From Psychroserpens sp041224425 (GTDB lineage Bacteria; Bacteroidota; Bacteroidia; Flavobacteriales; Flavobacteriaceae), in NCBI RefSeq assembly GCF_041224425.1, contig NZ_JBGFGL010000080.1:496001-560000 (forward strand): a DNA stretch of 64,000 bases. Reading direction: 5' to 3'. The translations under genes and the position numbers were made by a program. Below, piece by piece: positions 27,264 to 35,997 of the stretch. Each line of letters opens with the position of its first letter. The first letter of the stretch is position 1. Below the pieces are notes generated by a model. That model ran no database searches. It had not been told where the DNA came from and worked only from the letters and a program-made list of their open reading frames with translations.

Positions 27264-27289
27264 TTGCGCTTTAAATTCGATTATCTTTG
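27264..27289 (+). promoter_or_regulatory. Candidate promoter for the metallophosphoesterase
   Basis: TATCTTTG at 27282-27289 is a full match to TAnnTTTG, with a TTG at 27264-27266 upstream (15-base spacing). The resulting leader would be under 10 bases. Confidence 0.5.
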
Positions 27290-27303
27290 AATAAAATTAC
27301 TTT

Positions 27304-28539
27304 ATGTCTCGTTGGGCAATTCGATTAATCATTCTTTCCATAATCATACTTGTTGCTGAAATTTATGCATTCCAAGCTCTTAAAACAATTACAAGAAGTC
27401 GATGGGTAAAGATTGTATGGTTACTGGTTTCTTTTTTAGTGTATGCAAATCTGCTTTACGTCATTTTTTCTACACCAAGAAGTATTGGTCAAACCATTCA
27501 ATTTCAATATGCGGTTGGATTTATGCTCACGATATTAATTCCTAAGGCCATTTTGATTTTCAGCATGTTTGCTGAAGACCTGTGGAGACTAAGCTTTAAA
27601 CTTTTTAGTTGGGTTTCTCCAGGCGAAACAGCACCATTACCAGGTAGGCGTGAGTTTATTTCAAAAATTGCTTTGGGATTGGCAGCCATACCTTTTGCTT
27701 CATTTCTGTATGGAATCATTCAAGGTAGATATAATTACAAAGTGCTACAATACCAACTGACGTTTCCAGATTTACCAGAAGCCTTCGATGGCATCAAAAT
27801 TACCCAGATATCAGATATCCATTCTGGGAGTTTTACCAATCCGGATAAAATACAGTACGGAATTGATTTAATTAAAGAACAGCAATCCGATCTTATTCTA
27901 TTCACAGGAGATATTGTAAATAATGTAGCTGATGAAATGGATGATTGGATAGACATGTTTAAAACCTTGCATGCGCCACTAGGGAAGTTTTCGGTTTTAG
28001 GGAATCATGATTATGGGGATTATGTCAACTGGGATACTGAAGAGCAAAAAATTGCCAACTTTAGAAAGATCCAAGAGCTGCATCCTAAAATTGGGTTCGA
28101 TCTTTTAATGAATGAGAACCGTTTTATAGAAAAGGATGGTCAAAAACTAGCGATAATTGGTGTTGAAAATTGGGGAAAGGGTTTTAACCAATCAGGCGAT
28201 TTAAAGAAAGCTTCAGCTGGAGTTAAAGATGATGACTTTAAAATATTATTGTCTCACGATCCTTCCCACTGGGAATATGAAGTGAAGAAAGACGATTTTC
28301 ATTACCACCTTACCTTAAGCGGTCATACACATGGTTTGCAAATGGGGATTGAAATTCCAGGGTTTATTAAATGGAGCCCGTCAAAATATGTTTACAAACA
28401 GTGGGCTGGATTATATAATGAGTTTGGAAGGTTTATCAATGTGAATAGAGGATTTGGTTACCATGCGTTTCCTGGACGTGTTGGGATTTGGCCTGAAGTG
28501 ACAGTGATTACTTTGAAAAAGGGTGAAATAGACACATAA
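27304..28539 (+). CDS. Membrane-anchored metallophosphoesterase (YkuE/YaeI-like)
   Basis: A 411-residue protein with about four N-terminal membrane helices and a calcineurin-like phosphoesterase domain from about residue 150. All metal-binding motifs are present: DIHSG, GDIVNN, GNHDYGD, a His in LLSHDP and SGHTHG. Relatives act on lipid-linked substrates such as UDP-diacylglucosamine or phospholipids, but the substrate here is unknown. It is monocistronic as far as spacing shows; the next gene starts 139 bases later. The gap holds no strong terminator or clear promoter that I can see. Confidence 0.88.
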   Translation: MSRWAIRLIILSIIILVAEIYAFQALKTITRSRWVKIVWLLVSFLVYANLLYVIFSTPRSIGQTIQFQYAVGFMLTILIPKAILIFSMFAEDLWRLSFKLFSWVSPGETAPLPGRREFISKIALGLAAIPFASFLYGIIQGRYNYKVLQYQLTFPDLPEAFDGIKITQISDIHSGSFTNPDKIQYGIDLIKEQQSDLILFTGDIVNNVADEMDDWIDMFKTLHAPLGKFSVLGNHDYGDYVNWDTEEQKIANFRKIQELHPKIGFDLLMNENRFIEKDGQKLAIIGVENWGKGFNQSGDLKKASAGVKDDDFKILLSHDPSHWEYEVKKDDFHYHLTLSGHTHGLQMGIEIPGFIKWSPSKYVYKQWAGLYNEFGRFINVNRGFGYHAFPGRVGIWPEVTVITLKKGEIDT

Positions 28540-28678
28540 TTTACTGAAAGTGTTATATTTACTGAAAATTGCTTATTTTTATGAGTAAGACAGAGTAAAT
28601 TTAAAACAATGTGTTTTAAGAGTCTATGCAAAATTTGCTTAGGTTTGTAATAACAGGTTTAATTTAATATTTAAACGT

Positions 28679-28975
28679 ATGTCAAAATTTGGGGAACTTA
28701 TAGATGTCGACATTCCTGTACTGTTAGATTTCTTTACGGAATGGAATGAACAATCTATAGCGATGCATCCAGTAATGCGAGACGTTGCTGCTGCTCTTGG
28801 AGACAAGGCCAAAGTCATTAAAATTGACGTCGATAAAAATAAGGAATTGGCTGAAGCACTTCGAGTGAAAGGCTTACCGACTCTTATTATCTACAAAAAT
28901 GGAGAAATGAAATGGCGTCACAGTGGAGAACAGGATGCCAATACTCTTATTGGGATCGTTCAAGAGTATATCTAA
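28679..28975 (+). CDS. Thioredoxin-fold protein without active-site cysteines
   Basis: The 98 residues follow the thioredoxin pattern: LLDFFTEW, KVIKIDVDKN, the cis-proline loop KGLPTLIIYKNGE (Pro about 67) and a C-terminal helix. The CxxC redox site is replaced by N-E-Q-S after Trp22, and the whole protein contains no cysteine. It cannot do thiol-disulfide exchange, so it may act as a chaperone, a scaffold or a regulatory partner. The reading frame is intact with conserved secondary-structure pattern, so it does not look like a pseudogene. Its stop overlaps that of the convergent deacetylase gene by 4 bases. Confidence 0.88.
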   Translation: MSKFGELIDVDIPVLLDFFTEWNEQSIAMHPVMRDVAAALGDKAKVIKIDVDKNKELAEALRVKGLPTLIIYKNGEMKWRHSGEQDANTLIGIVQEYI

Positions 28976-29598
28976 CCTAAAGTTTTAAATTCAAAGCCTT
29001 TTTCGCTAAAATGCTCCAATACTTTCGGAAGCGCATACATCATGTTTTTTGATGCCTTAATACTATCATGGAATACAATAATGCTTCCAGGGTTACTTTT
29101 GGAAATCACATTATTTAAGCAGGTTTCTTCACTAAGTTCTTTTTGCCAATCAAAGGACAGTACATCCCACATAATGACTTGATAACCTAGTTTTATAAGT
29201 TCCTTGCCTTGTTCTGGTTTTAATTGTCCATAAGGTGGCCTGAATAAGTTGGGCTCAGAGGCTATCACATTTTGAGCTTCTATAACCTCATCAATATAGG
29301 CCTTAGTTTTCGTTTTCCATCCCTTGATATGGTTTTGGGTATGGTTTCCTATAGAATGCCCTTCAGCAAGTATCTTATTGAAAATATCTGGGTGTTTTTG
29401 AATGTTATTTCCAATACAAAAGAATGTAGCCTTAGCATTATATTTTGACAAGGTTTCTAAGGTCCAGTTTGTGATTTCAGGTGTTGGACCATCATCGAAG
29501 GTTAGAAAGAGTTCCTTAGCACTGGTTTGTACATCCCAAACATAATTTGGAAACAATTTTTTGGTGAGCAAACCTGTTTTTACTGGTACTAAGTTCAA
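28972..29598 (-). CDS. Polysaccharide deacetylase (NodB homology domain, CE4)
   Basis: A 208-residue CE4 enzyme that removes acetyl groups from a glycan such as peptidoglycan or chitin-like polymers. Motifs: LTFDDGPTPEI (catalytic base and metal Asp), GHSIGNHTQNH (metal His residues), RPPYGQ and FHDSIKAS. There is no signal peptide. No in-frame ATG exists before the first motif; the start must be TTG at 29598 (or ATT one codon upstream), because the typical N-terminus NLVPVKTGLL begins right there. It follows the GT117/DUF2723 gene by 6 bases and is probably co-transcribed with it, which hints at a common role in the cell envelope. Confidence 0.88.
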   Translation of the reverse strand: MNLVPVKTGLLTKKLFPNYVWDVQTSAKELFLTFDDGPTPEITNWTLETLSKYNAKATFFCIGNNIQKHPDIFNKILAEGHSIGNHTQNHIKGWKTKTKAYIDEVIEAQNVIASEPNLFRPPYGQLKPEQGKELIKLGYQVIMWDVLSFDWQKELSEETCLNNVISKSNPGSIIVFHDSIKASKNMMYALPKVLEHFSEKGFEFKTLG

Positions 29599-29604
29599 AA
29601 TAAA

Positions 29605-32600
29605 TCAATCCTCAAGTTTTAGAATGCTATCAATGGTATCTTTTGCAATATCAGCATCTTCCCTAATAAGGTCATCTTCATAAGCATCTTCATCATCATC
29701 TGTAAAGTGGTTGAAGAGTCTGAGGTAATTATTGAACTTTTCAGTTTCCTCTAATGCTAAATCCTTATCATTATAAATGACCAGTAAATCCACTAAGCTT
29801 CTATAGCGTTCAATATCGGTTACTATTTCGTCTAAATAGCGTGTTTGGTTTTCAATAGATAGATTGCTATAATAGGTAAGATTTTCTTGGTACTTTTTCA
29901 CCACATCAAAATACACTTTTCGTGCTTTGTCAGTTTTCTCAATTTCATAGTAGCCACCAATAAACGGTTCTAGGAGTGTATAGTAACCAAATACATCCAC
30001 TGGCATTTTTTCCATAGCTAAATCGGCTACGTTTTCAGCTTTGTCATATTGGTCTTCGTTGATGAGCGTTTCCATCAAACGCGCTAAATTTCCTCTATAA
30101 GTAATACCATTTTTACGTGTTTCTACATCGTGATAGACATTTTCATTACCACTATTTCCCCAATCCCAAGACATAACTTTATCGTACATAAGATCAGAAT
30201 CTATTCTGCCCATATCAAATGGATTGGCTCTATCTATAGGTGTTTTGATTGGAACCAATTTATAGCAAAGACCATCGAGTTGGAGATAGTCTTTCATCCA
30301 AATATAATCTTCATCACTAAAGGCGCCACCTGTAAAATAAATAGGACGTTCCCAATTGTTATTGGCAACAATGTCTAACATCATCAATCGGTTTTTATAT
30401 AAGGCACTTCCTTTTATTTCAATGTCTAGATATGGAAGTATAAGATCTGCATCTTTTTCTTTTACAATACCATTCTCCAGCACTGAATTTTTGTCCACTG
30501 GAATTCTTACATAACGTGTTGGGAAATAGTTGGAATTTAAGAGCTGACTTGGATAACCAGATGGATCTTCATTTTCACGCTGAACCAAATACTTAAGTTT
30601 ATATTTGGGATCATCATTACTAATGAAATTCATGAAATCTTTAATCATAAGCGTATCCTTAGTAATCTCCCTTCTCATGATGTAATCTCGAGTCCCATAT
30701 TTGTACTGATCATGTGTTAGTTGAGATGGGATTGGATCACTTTCATAAGCTTTTCGCTTCATTTGGTCAATATACCAATCGGTTTGAAAAAGGCTGGTAT
30801 TGACCACTCGAACATCTGTGCGCACACCTTCAATTTCTTGCAAGTACCACAAAGGGAAACTATCATTGTCACCTATCGTAAACAAAATGGCATTTGGAGC
30901 ACAAGACTCTAAATATTTCCTAGCCATGGCATTAGCTGTGTAACGATCTGAACGGTCATGATCATCCCAATTGTTTGCTGCTAGAATACCTGGTACAAGC
31001 ACCAAACACACCAAAGATACAGCTGGGCCGAGAAGATTTGACTTAACTTTGGTTCTTAGGAAATCATAAATACCATAAACACCAAAACCAATCCAAATGG
31101 CAAACACATAAAATGAGCCTACAACCGAATAATCACGCTCTCTAGGTTCAAAAGGTCTTACGTTTGTGTAGAATTGGATAGCTAATCCCGTGAACAAGAA
31201 AAACACCAACATCACCCAAAAACGTTTAGGGTCTTTTGACATAAGATATAAAAACCCGATGAGCCCTAAAATCAATGGTAGCATATAATACGTGTTTCTA
31301 GCTTTATTGTTTTCAACGTCACTTGGTAATTTATCTTGAGACATTCCCAAGTGCATCTCATCAATAAATTTGATGCCACTTATCCAGTTTCCATGCAAAT
31401 CGGTGTATTTTCCTTGGATATCATCTTGGCGTCCAGAAAAATTCCACATAAAATAACGCCAATACATGTAACCTAATTGGTATTCCAACATGTAAAAGAT
31501 ATTATCGGCTAAGGAAGGTTTTTCGATTTCAAGATATTGTTGTCCAAATTGTTTTAGGAACATATGGTAGTCTTCATAATCAATTTGTCCTTGCATAACA
31601 TCCTTTCGGAAGGCGTTGACCTGCTCATTGATATTTCTGAGTGTAAAATTTGAATACTGACTAGCCTCATCATTAGTATAGCCTTGAGCTATAGCTTCGT
31701 TGTAAAGTGTAATGCCAAGATCGGGTTTGATTTTAAAATCCAATAACCCTGTAAACATCATATAGTTTTCAGCATGTTCTGTACTCCACATTCTAGGCAA
31801 GACTGCAGCATGTTCGGAGTTGTAGTTTTGTTTGGCGTTTTTATACTCGTTTACAATAACATATTCTCCTTTTTCATAATCCTTTTCATATTTAGGCTTG
31901 TCATCAACGTAAGGGTTGTTCTCATCTAAGCCAGTGTACTGCTCGGTAAACAAAGGGCCATAAAACAAATGGGTTTCTGGGTATTGCTCTAAATTGTAAT
32001 AAGCCAATAGTTCTCGAGCACTTGATGGGTTGTTTTCATTGATGATGACGTTGGCATTAGCTCTTATAGGAAGCATAAGCCACGAAGAAAATCCGATGAA
32101 AATAAAAATCAAACAGAGTATGAGTGTGTTGGCATATTTATACCCCTTTTTTCTGGTCTCCTTTAATCCGAAATAAAATGCAGCAATCAATACAAGTCCA
32201 GCAATAATAGAGCCCGAATTAAATGGTAGGCCAACTGTATTCACAAAGAAAATTTCAGAAATACTGAAGAGCTTTAAGGCATTTGGCAGTAACAACTTAA
32301 AAATGAATAATAATATAGCAATAGCAATAGCATTAGCAATTATGAAGTTTTTAATGGTTACCTCTTTATAGTTTTTAAAGAAGTAAATAAGTCCGAGAGC
32401 AGGAATGGTTAGGAGTCCCATAAAATGAACTCCGAAGGAAAGTCCAATCACAAATGCAATTAAGATAAGCCATTTATGTCCTCTTGGTTTATCCATGTCT
32501 TGTTCCCACCGCAATCCTAAGTAAAAAAGAATGGACATAATCAAGGTTGCCATTGCATAAACCTCAGTTTCTACAGCATTAAACCAAAATGAATCTGTAA

Positions 32601-33000
32601 ATGTAAAGGCTAAACTTCCTACAAATGCACTTCCAAGAATCGCAATAAAAGTCTGTTTCGAAATGTCTTCACTTTTTGCAATCAATCGTTTCAATAGGAG
32701 CGATATGGTCCAAAACATAAATAGAATGGTAAACGCACTGGCAACAGCGCTCATCATATTGAGCATCATACCAACCTGTGAAGGTTCTAGCGCAAATAGA
32801 GAGAAGAAAGCCCCTAACATTTGAAATAAAGGCGCTCCAGGCGGATGGCCTACTTGTAGCTTTGATGAGGTAAGAATATACTCTCCAGCATCCCAGAAAC
32901 TAACGGTTGGTTCAATGGTTAAAGCATAAGTTATGAGTGCTATGATAAAGGTGAACCATCCTAAAATGAGGTTCCATTTCTTGAAGTTGAATGCGGACAT
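29605..33000 (-). CDS. GT117/DUF2723 membrane protein, probable protein O-mannosyltransferase-like
   Basis: A 1131-residue integral membrane protein. The first half has about 12 helices, starting with SFWDAGEYILTSSKLQVGHPPGAPLFQ, the DUF2723 hallmark with an acidic residue pair typical of GT-C glycosyltransferases. The second half contains a soluble region (YTANAMARKYLESCAP, FTIGDNDSFPLWYLQEI) and a helical, acidic C-terminus. Human TMEM260 is a related O-mannosyltransferase; in Bacteroidota the family is linked to protein O-glycosylation by homology only. I chose the ATG at 33000; the frame extends two codons to a TTG. It is first in an operon with the deacetylase. Confidence 0.88.
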   Translation of the reverse strand: MSAFNFKKWNLILGWFTFIIALITYALTIEPTVSFWDAGEYILTSSKLQVGHPPGAPLFQMLGAFFSLFALEPSQVGMMLNMMSAVASAFTILFMFWTISLLLKRLIAKSEDISKQTFIAILGSAFVGSLAFTFTDSFWFNAVETEVYAMATLIMSILFYLGLRWEQDMDKPRGHKWLILIAFVIGLSFGVHFMGLLTIPALGLIYFFKNYKEVTIKNFIIANAIAIAILLFIFKLLLPNALKLFSISEIFFVNTVGLPFNSGSIIAGLVLIAAFYFGLKETRKKGYKYANTLILCLIFIFIGFSSWLMLPIRANANVIINENNPSSARELLAYYNLEQYPETHLFYGPLFTEQYTGLDENNPYVDDKPKYEKDYEKGEYVIVNEYKNAKQNYNSEHAAVLPRMWSTEHAENYMMFTGLLDFKIKPDLGITLYNEAIAQGYTNDEASQYSNFTLRNINEQVNAFRKDVMQGQIDYEDYHMFLKQFGQQYLEIEKPSLADNIFYMLEYQLGYMYWRYFMWNFSGRQDDIQGKYTDLHGNWISGIKFIDEMHLGMSQDKLPSDVENNKARNTYYMLPLILGLIGFLYLMSKDPKRFWVMLVFFLFTGLAIQFYTNVRPFEPRERDYSVVGSFYVFAIWIGFGVYGIYDFLRTKVKSNLLGPAVSLVCLVLVPGILAANNWDDHDRSDRYTANAMARKYLESCAPNAILFTIGDNDSFPLWYLQEIEGVRTDVRVVNTSLFQTDWYIDQMKRKAYESDPIPSQLTHDQYKYGTRDYIMRREITKDTLMIKDFMNFISNDDPKYKLKYLVQRENEDPSGYPSQLLNSNYFPTRYVRIPVDKNSVLENGIVKEKDADLILPYLDIEIKGSALYKNRLMMLDIVANNNWERPIYFTGGAFSDEDYIWMKDYLQLDGLCYKLVPIKTPIDRANPFDMGRIDSDLMYDKVMSWDWGNSGNENVYHDVETRKNGITYRGNLARLMETLINEDQYDKAENVADLAMEKMPVDVFGYYTLLEPFIGGYYEIEKTDKARKVYFDVVKKYQENLTYYSNLSIENQTRYLDEIVTDIERYRSLVDLLVIYNDKDLALEETEKFNNYLRLFNHFTDDDEDAYEDDLIREDADIAKDTIDSILKLED

Positions 33001-33103
33001 ATCCAAGGTCTATTATATTGCGAGCGAATTTAGTGATAAAAATATGAAACCCTAAAGTTTTTAAGTAAACGTTATGTTTTTTTGATTATTTTAGGAAAAA
33101 TTA

Positions 33104-33134
33104 TTTGTGCAAATAAAACTTTGTACTAAATTTG
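33104..33134 (+). promoter_or_regulatory. Promoter of tRNA-Gln
   Basis: TTTG at 33104-33107, 19 bases, then TAAATTTG at 33127-33134: a textbook Bacteroidota promoter placed about 18 bases before the tRNA. Confidence 0.8.
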
Positions 33135-33151
33135 CACCCTCAATCAAAGAT

Positions 33152-33224
33152 TGGCCTATGGTGTAACTGGCAACACGTCTGGTTTTGGTCCAGAAGAGTC
33201 TAGGTTCGAGCCCTAGTAGGCCAA
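33152..33224 (+). tRNA. trnQ: tRNA-Gln (anticodon TTG)
   Basis: The sequence folds as a cloverleaf: acceptor arms TGGCCTA (33152-33158) and TAGGCCA (33217-33223), anticodon stem TCTGG/CCAGA with loop TTTTGGT, which puts TTG in the anticodon place, and a T arm CTAGG-TTCGAGC-CCTAG. The CCA end is not encoded. It is a single tRNA gene with its own promoter and terminator. Confidence 0.95.
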
Positions 33225-33225
33225 C

Positions 33226-33256
33226 AAAAAAGTCTTCCATTTCGGAAGACTTTTTT
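33226..33256. terminator. Terminator between tRNA-Gln and the universal stress protein
   Basis: Perfect 13-base inverted repeat AAAAAAGTCTTCC / GGAAGACTTTTTT around a 5-base loop, directly behind the tRNA. It can also end the convergent usp transcript. Confidence 0.92.
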
Positions 33257-33272
33257 ATTCACTTAAGTCATT

Positions 33273-34097
33273 TTAAATTTTGAATGTTATCACTGGTCGT
33301 TTGGCGTGATTCACTAAATCTTCACTTATACTGCCATTGAAAAAATGAGCAATGCCTTGTCTGCCATGAGTACTAATGCCAATAAGGTCTGCGTCAATGT
33401 CACTTGAGAAATTCAAAACGCCTTTCTCGACACTTTCATCATTATAAATATTTACCGTATAGTTTTTAAAACTATAGTCTTCAATGAACTTGTTAATGCG
33501 TTCTTTTGCTTTTCGTGTCGTTGTAAAGTTTCCTGCAGTGTTAACCATGAGCAGATGAATTTTGGCACCAAAAGTGGTTGCTAATTCAGTAGCTTGACGA
33601 TAGGTTTCTTTATTATCATTTTTAAAATCGGAAGCAAACACAAAATCGTCAATACTAAAATCCTGATGCTCATTCTTAATGACAAGCACAGGAACATCTG
33701 AGGTTCGCACGACCTTCTCAGCATTGGAACCGACAAACATTTCTTTGAAACCACTTGCGCCATGAGATCCCATGACAATCATTTCTGCGTTGTTTTCATG
33801 ACAGATTTCAACAACACTATTGAAAGAAGCTTCAGGTTTTACAATCTCTCGCACTTGAATATCTTTTAAATAATCACTCTCCATAATGTCCTTGAATTTT
33901 TTTTGAGCCATTTTCATAAAGAACATAACTTCTGGTACTTCAACATGCGCGCTAACAGCATCAACTTCTTGCATTGGAATTTCCAACATATGCAAGAGAT
34001 AAATTTCACTGCCATATTTTTTTGCTAATTGAGCCGCTACCTTTAAGGCGTTTTCGGCTTCTTGTGAAAAGTCTGTGGGAACTAATATTTTTTTCAT
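33273..34097 (-). CDS. Tandem-domain universal stress protein (UspA family)
   Basis: A 274-residue cytoplasmic protein made of two Usp domains of about 137 residues. The first starts KKILVPTDFSQEAENAL and keeps the ATP-binding pattern GSHGASGFKEMFVGSNAEKV. The second has the related STHGRQGIAHFFNGSISEDL. Such proteins bind ATP and appear under starvation or other stress; the exact role is not known. It starts at the ATG 34095-34097 and stands alone, back to back with rimP. Confidence 0.93.
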   Translation of the reverse strand: MKKILVPTDFSQEAENALKVAAQLAKKYGSEIYLLHMLEIPMQEVDAVSAHVEVPEVMFFMKMAQKKFKDIMESDYLKDIQVREIVKPEASFNSVVEICHENNAEMIVMGSHGASGFKEMFVGSNAEKVVRTSDVPVLVIKNEHQDFSIDDFVFASDFKNDNKETYRQATELATTFGAKIHLLMVNTAGNFTTTRKAKERINKFIEDYSFKNYTVNIYNDESVEKGVLNFSSDIDADLIGISTHGRQGIAHFFNGSISEDLVNHAKRPVITFKI

Positions 34098-34155
34098 ACG
34101 GATGGGATTATTTACAATTACATAAATTTAATAATAAAATTCGATATATCACAGG

Positions 34156-34187
34156 TTGTGTAAATCAATATAAATGTTGTATATTTG
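34156..34187 (+). promoter_or_regulatory. Promoter of rimP-nusA-infB
   Basis: TTG at 34156-34158 and TATATTTG at 34180-34187, a full TAnnTTTG match with 21-base spacing. Transcription would start near 34193, leaving a leader of about 58 bases that contains a terminator-like hairpin. Confidence 0.75.
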
Positions 34188-34215
34188 CATCGTTGTTTGA
34201 AGAAAAAAGAATAAT

Positions 34216-34241
34216 GAGCGGACGTAAAGTCCGCTCTTTTT
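34216..34241 (+). terminator. Leader hairpin with T-run upstream of rimP (possible attenuator)
   Basis: Perfect 8-base stem GAGCGGAC / GTCCGCTC (34216-34223, 34229-34236) with loop GTAAA, followed by TTTTT. It has the form of an intrinsic terminator but lies between the promoter and the rimP ATG, 15 bases before the start codon. It may control how much of the operon is transcribed. Confidence 0.75.
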
Positions 34242-34250
34242 ATACTGAAA

Positions 34251-34715
34251 ATGTTCAGAGATACCGTAAAAAATTTACTGGAGGATAGTTTAGAACAGCG
34301 TAAAGATCTGTTCTTGATTGATTTTGAGGTCACTGATAGTAATCAAATCAGAATCGTCATCGATGGCGATAACGGTGTGTTGGTTGAAGACTGTATGTTT
34401 ATAAGTCGTGCGGTTGAACACAATTTGGACCGTGAAGAACAGGATTTTTCAATCGAGGTGCACTCTGCTGGAGCAACATCGCCTTTGGTTGATAAACGAC
34501 AGTATAAGAAAAATATTGGTCGTTTTTTGAAGGTAACTACTTCTGAAGACCAAACCATAGAAGGAAAATTAACCCAAGCCAATGACGATAAAATTCTTCT
34601 AGAATGGAAAGCTAGAGAACCAAAACCTGTTGGCAAAGGAAAAGTAACTGTAAAGAAGCAAGCAGAACTATCTTATGATACGATCTCTAAAGCTCAAGTA
34701 GTAATAAAATTTTAA
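34251..34715 (+). CDS. rimP: Ribosome maturation factor RimP
   Basis: RimP is needed for maturation of the 30S ribosomal subunit. The 154-residue length, the central DGDNGVLVEDCMFISRAVEHNLD segment and VEVHSAG-like IEVHSAGATSPLVDKRQYKKNIGR match the family. It is first in the conserved rimP-nusA-infB order, followed by nusA after 12 bases. Confidence 0.95.
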   Translation: MFRDTVKNLLEDSLEQRKDLFLIDFEVTDSNQIRIVIDGDNGVLVEDCMFISRAVEHNLDREEQDFSIEVHSAGATSPLVDKRQYKKNIGRFLKVTTSEDQTIEGKLTQANDDKILLEWKAREPKPVGKGKVTVKKQAELSYDTISKAQVVIKF

Positions 34716-34727
34716 TTCAAGATAGAA

Positions 34728-35960
34728 ATGGAAAATATTGCGTTAATTGATTCTTTTTCAGAGTTTAAAGATGAAAAATTAATTGATCGTGTAACGTTAA
34801 TGGCGATTTTGGAGGATGTGTTGAGGAATGCGTTAAAAAAGAAGTATGGCGATGACGATAATTTCGATATCATTATCAATCCAGATAAAGGAGATTTGGA
34901 AATTTGGAGAAATAGAGTGGTTGTAGCAGATGACGAAGTAGAAGAACCAAATCAAGAAATCGCTTTGTCTGAGGCCCAGAAAATCGAGCCTGATTTTGAA
35001 ATTGGAGAAGATGTTGCTGAAGAGGTGAAGTTGGTTGATCTTGGTCGTCGTTCAATTTTGGCATTGCGCCAAAACCTGATTTCTAAAATCCACGAGCATG
35101 ACAATACCAATATTTATAAACAATTCAAGGATTTAGAAGGAGAAATATATTCTGCTGAAGTACACCATATTCGTCATAGAGCAATCATTTTATTAGATGA
35201 CGATGGAAATGAAATTATCCTTCCGAAGGATAAACAAATTCCTTCAGATTTTTTCAGAAAAGGTGAAAATGTCAGAGGTATCATTGAGAGTGTTGAGCTT
35301 AAAGGAAACAAGCCAGCAATTATCATGTCAAGAACCTCTCCTGTTTTCCTTGAAAAATTATTTGAACAGGAAATTCCAGAAGTGTTTGATGGTTTGATCA
35401 CTATTAAAAAAGTAGTTCGTATTCCTGGAGAAAAGGCTAAAGTGGCCGTAGATTCGTATGATGATCGTATTGATCCTGTAGGAGCTTGTGTTGGTATGAA
35501 AGGGTCTCGTATCCATGGTATCGTTAGAGAATTAGGAAATGAAAATATTGATGTTATCAATTATACTAATAACCTTAACCTATTTATCACAAGAGCTCTA
35601 AGTCCTGCACGTGTGACGTCAATAAAAATTGATGAAGAAAACAAACGTGCTGAAGTGTTGTTGAAACCAGAAGAGGTGTCAAAAGCGATTGGACGTGGTG
35701 GACACAATATTAGATTGGCTGGTCACTTGACAGGTTATGAAATTGATGTCTTTAGAGAAGGTGCAGAAGAAGATGTTGAGTTAAAAGAGTTTTCAGATGA
35801 AATAGAAGGTTGGATCATCGAAGAGTTCAGTAAAGCTGGATTAGACACCGCAAAAAGTGTCTTGGAACAAGATGTTGAAGACCTTGTTAAAAGAACCGAT
35901 TTAGAAGAGGAAACCATCCTTGATGTCATTCGTATTCTTAAGGAAGAATTTGAAGAATAA
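34728..35960 (+). CDS. nusA: Transcription termination/antitermination factor NusA
   Basis: NusA binds RNA polymerase and RNA and affects pausing, termination and antitermination. The 410 residues comprise the N-terminal polymerase-binding domain (to about 135), an S1 domain (EGEIYSAEVHHIRHRAIILL), and two KH domains (DPVGACVGMKGSRIHGIVREL and VSKAIGRGGHNIRLAGHLTGY). It lacks the C-terminal repeats of the longer E. coli protein, as is common outside proteobacteria. It lies between rimP and infB in one operon. NusA could act on the hairpin in the operon leader, but this is inference. Confidence 0.96.
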   Translation: MENIALIDSFSEFKDEKLIDRVTLMAILEDVLRNALKKKYGDDDNFDIIINPDKGDLEIWRNRVVVADDEVEEPNQEIALSEAQKIEPDFEIGEDVAEEVKLVDLGRRSILALRQNLISKIHEHDNTNIYKQFKDLEGEIYSAEVHHIRHRAIILLDDDGNEIILPKDKQIPSDFFRKGENVRGIIESVELKGNKPAIIMSRTSPVFLEKLFEQEIPEVFDGLITIKKVVRIPGEKAKVAVDSYDDRIDPVGACVGMKGSRIHGIVRELGNENIDVINYTNNLNLFITRALSPARVTSIKIDEENKRAEVLLKPEEVSKAIGRGGHNIRLAGHLTGYEIDVFREGAEEDVELKEFSDEIEGWIIEEFSKAGLDTAKSVLEQDVEDLVKRTDLEEETILDVIRILKEEFEE

Positions 35961-35997
35961 AATATTTTTAAGTTATATTACAAGCAATTAGCAATTT

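Noticed and set aside
33974..34288. 104-codon plus-strand frame spanning the usp start, the rimP leader and the rimP start
   Set aside because: Covers a promoter and hairpin and overlaps two real genes; only its last 24 codons (from 34214) might matter as a leader frame.
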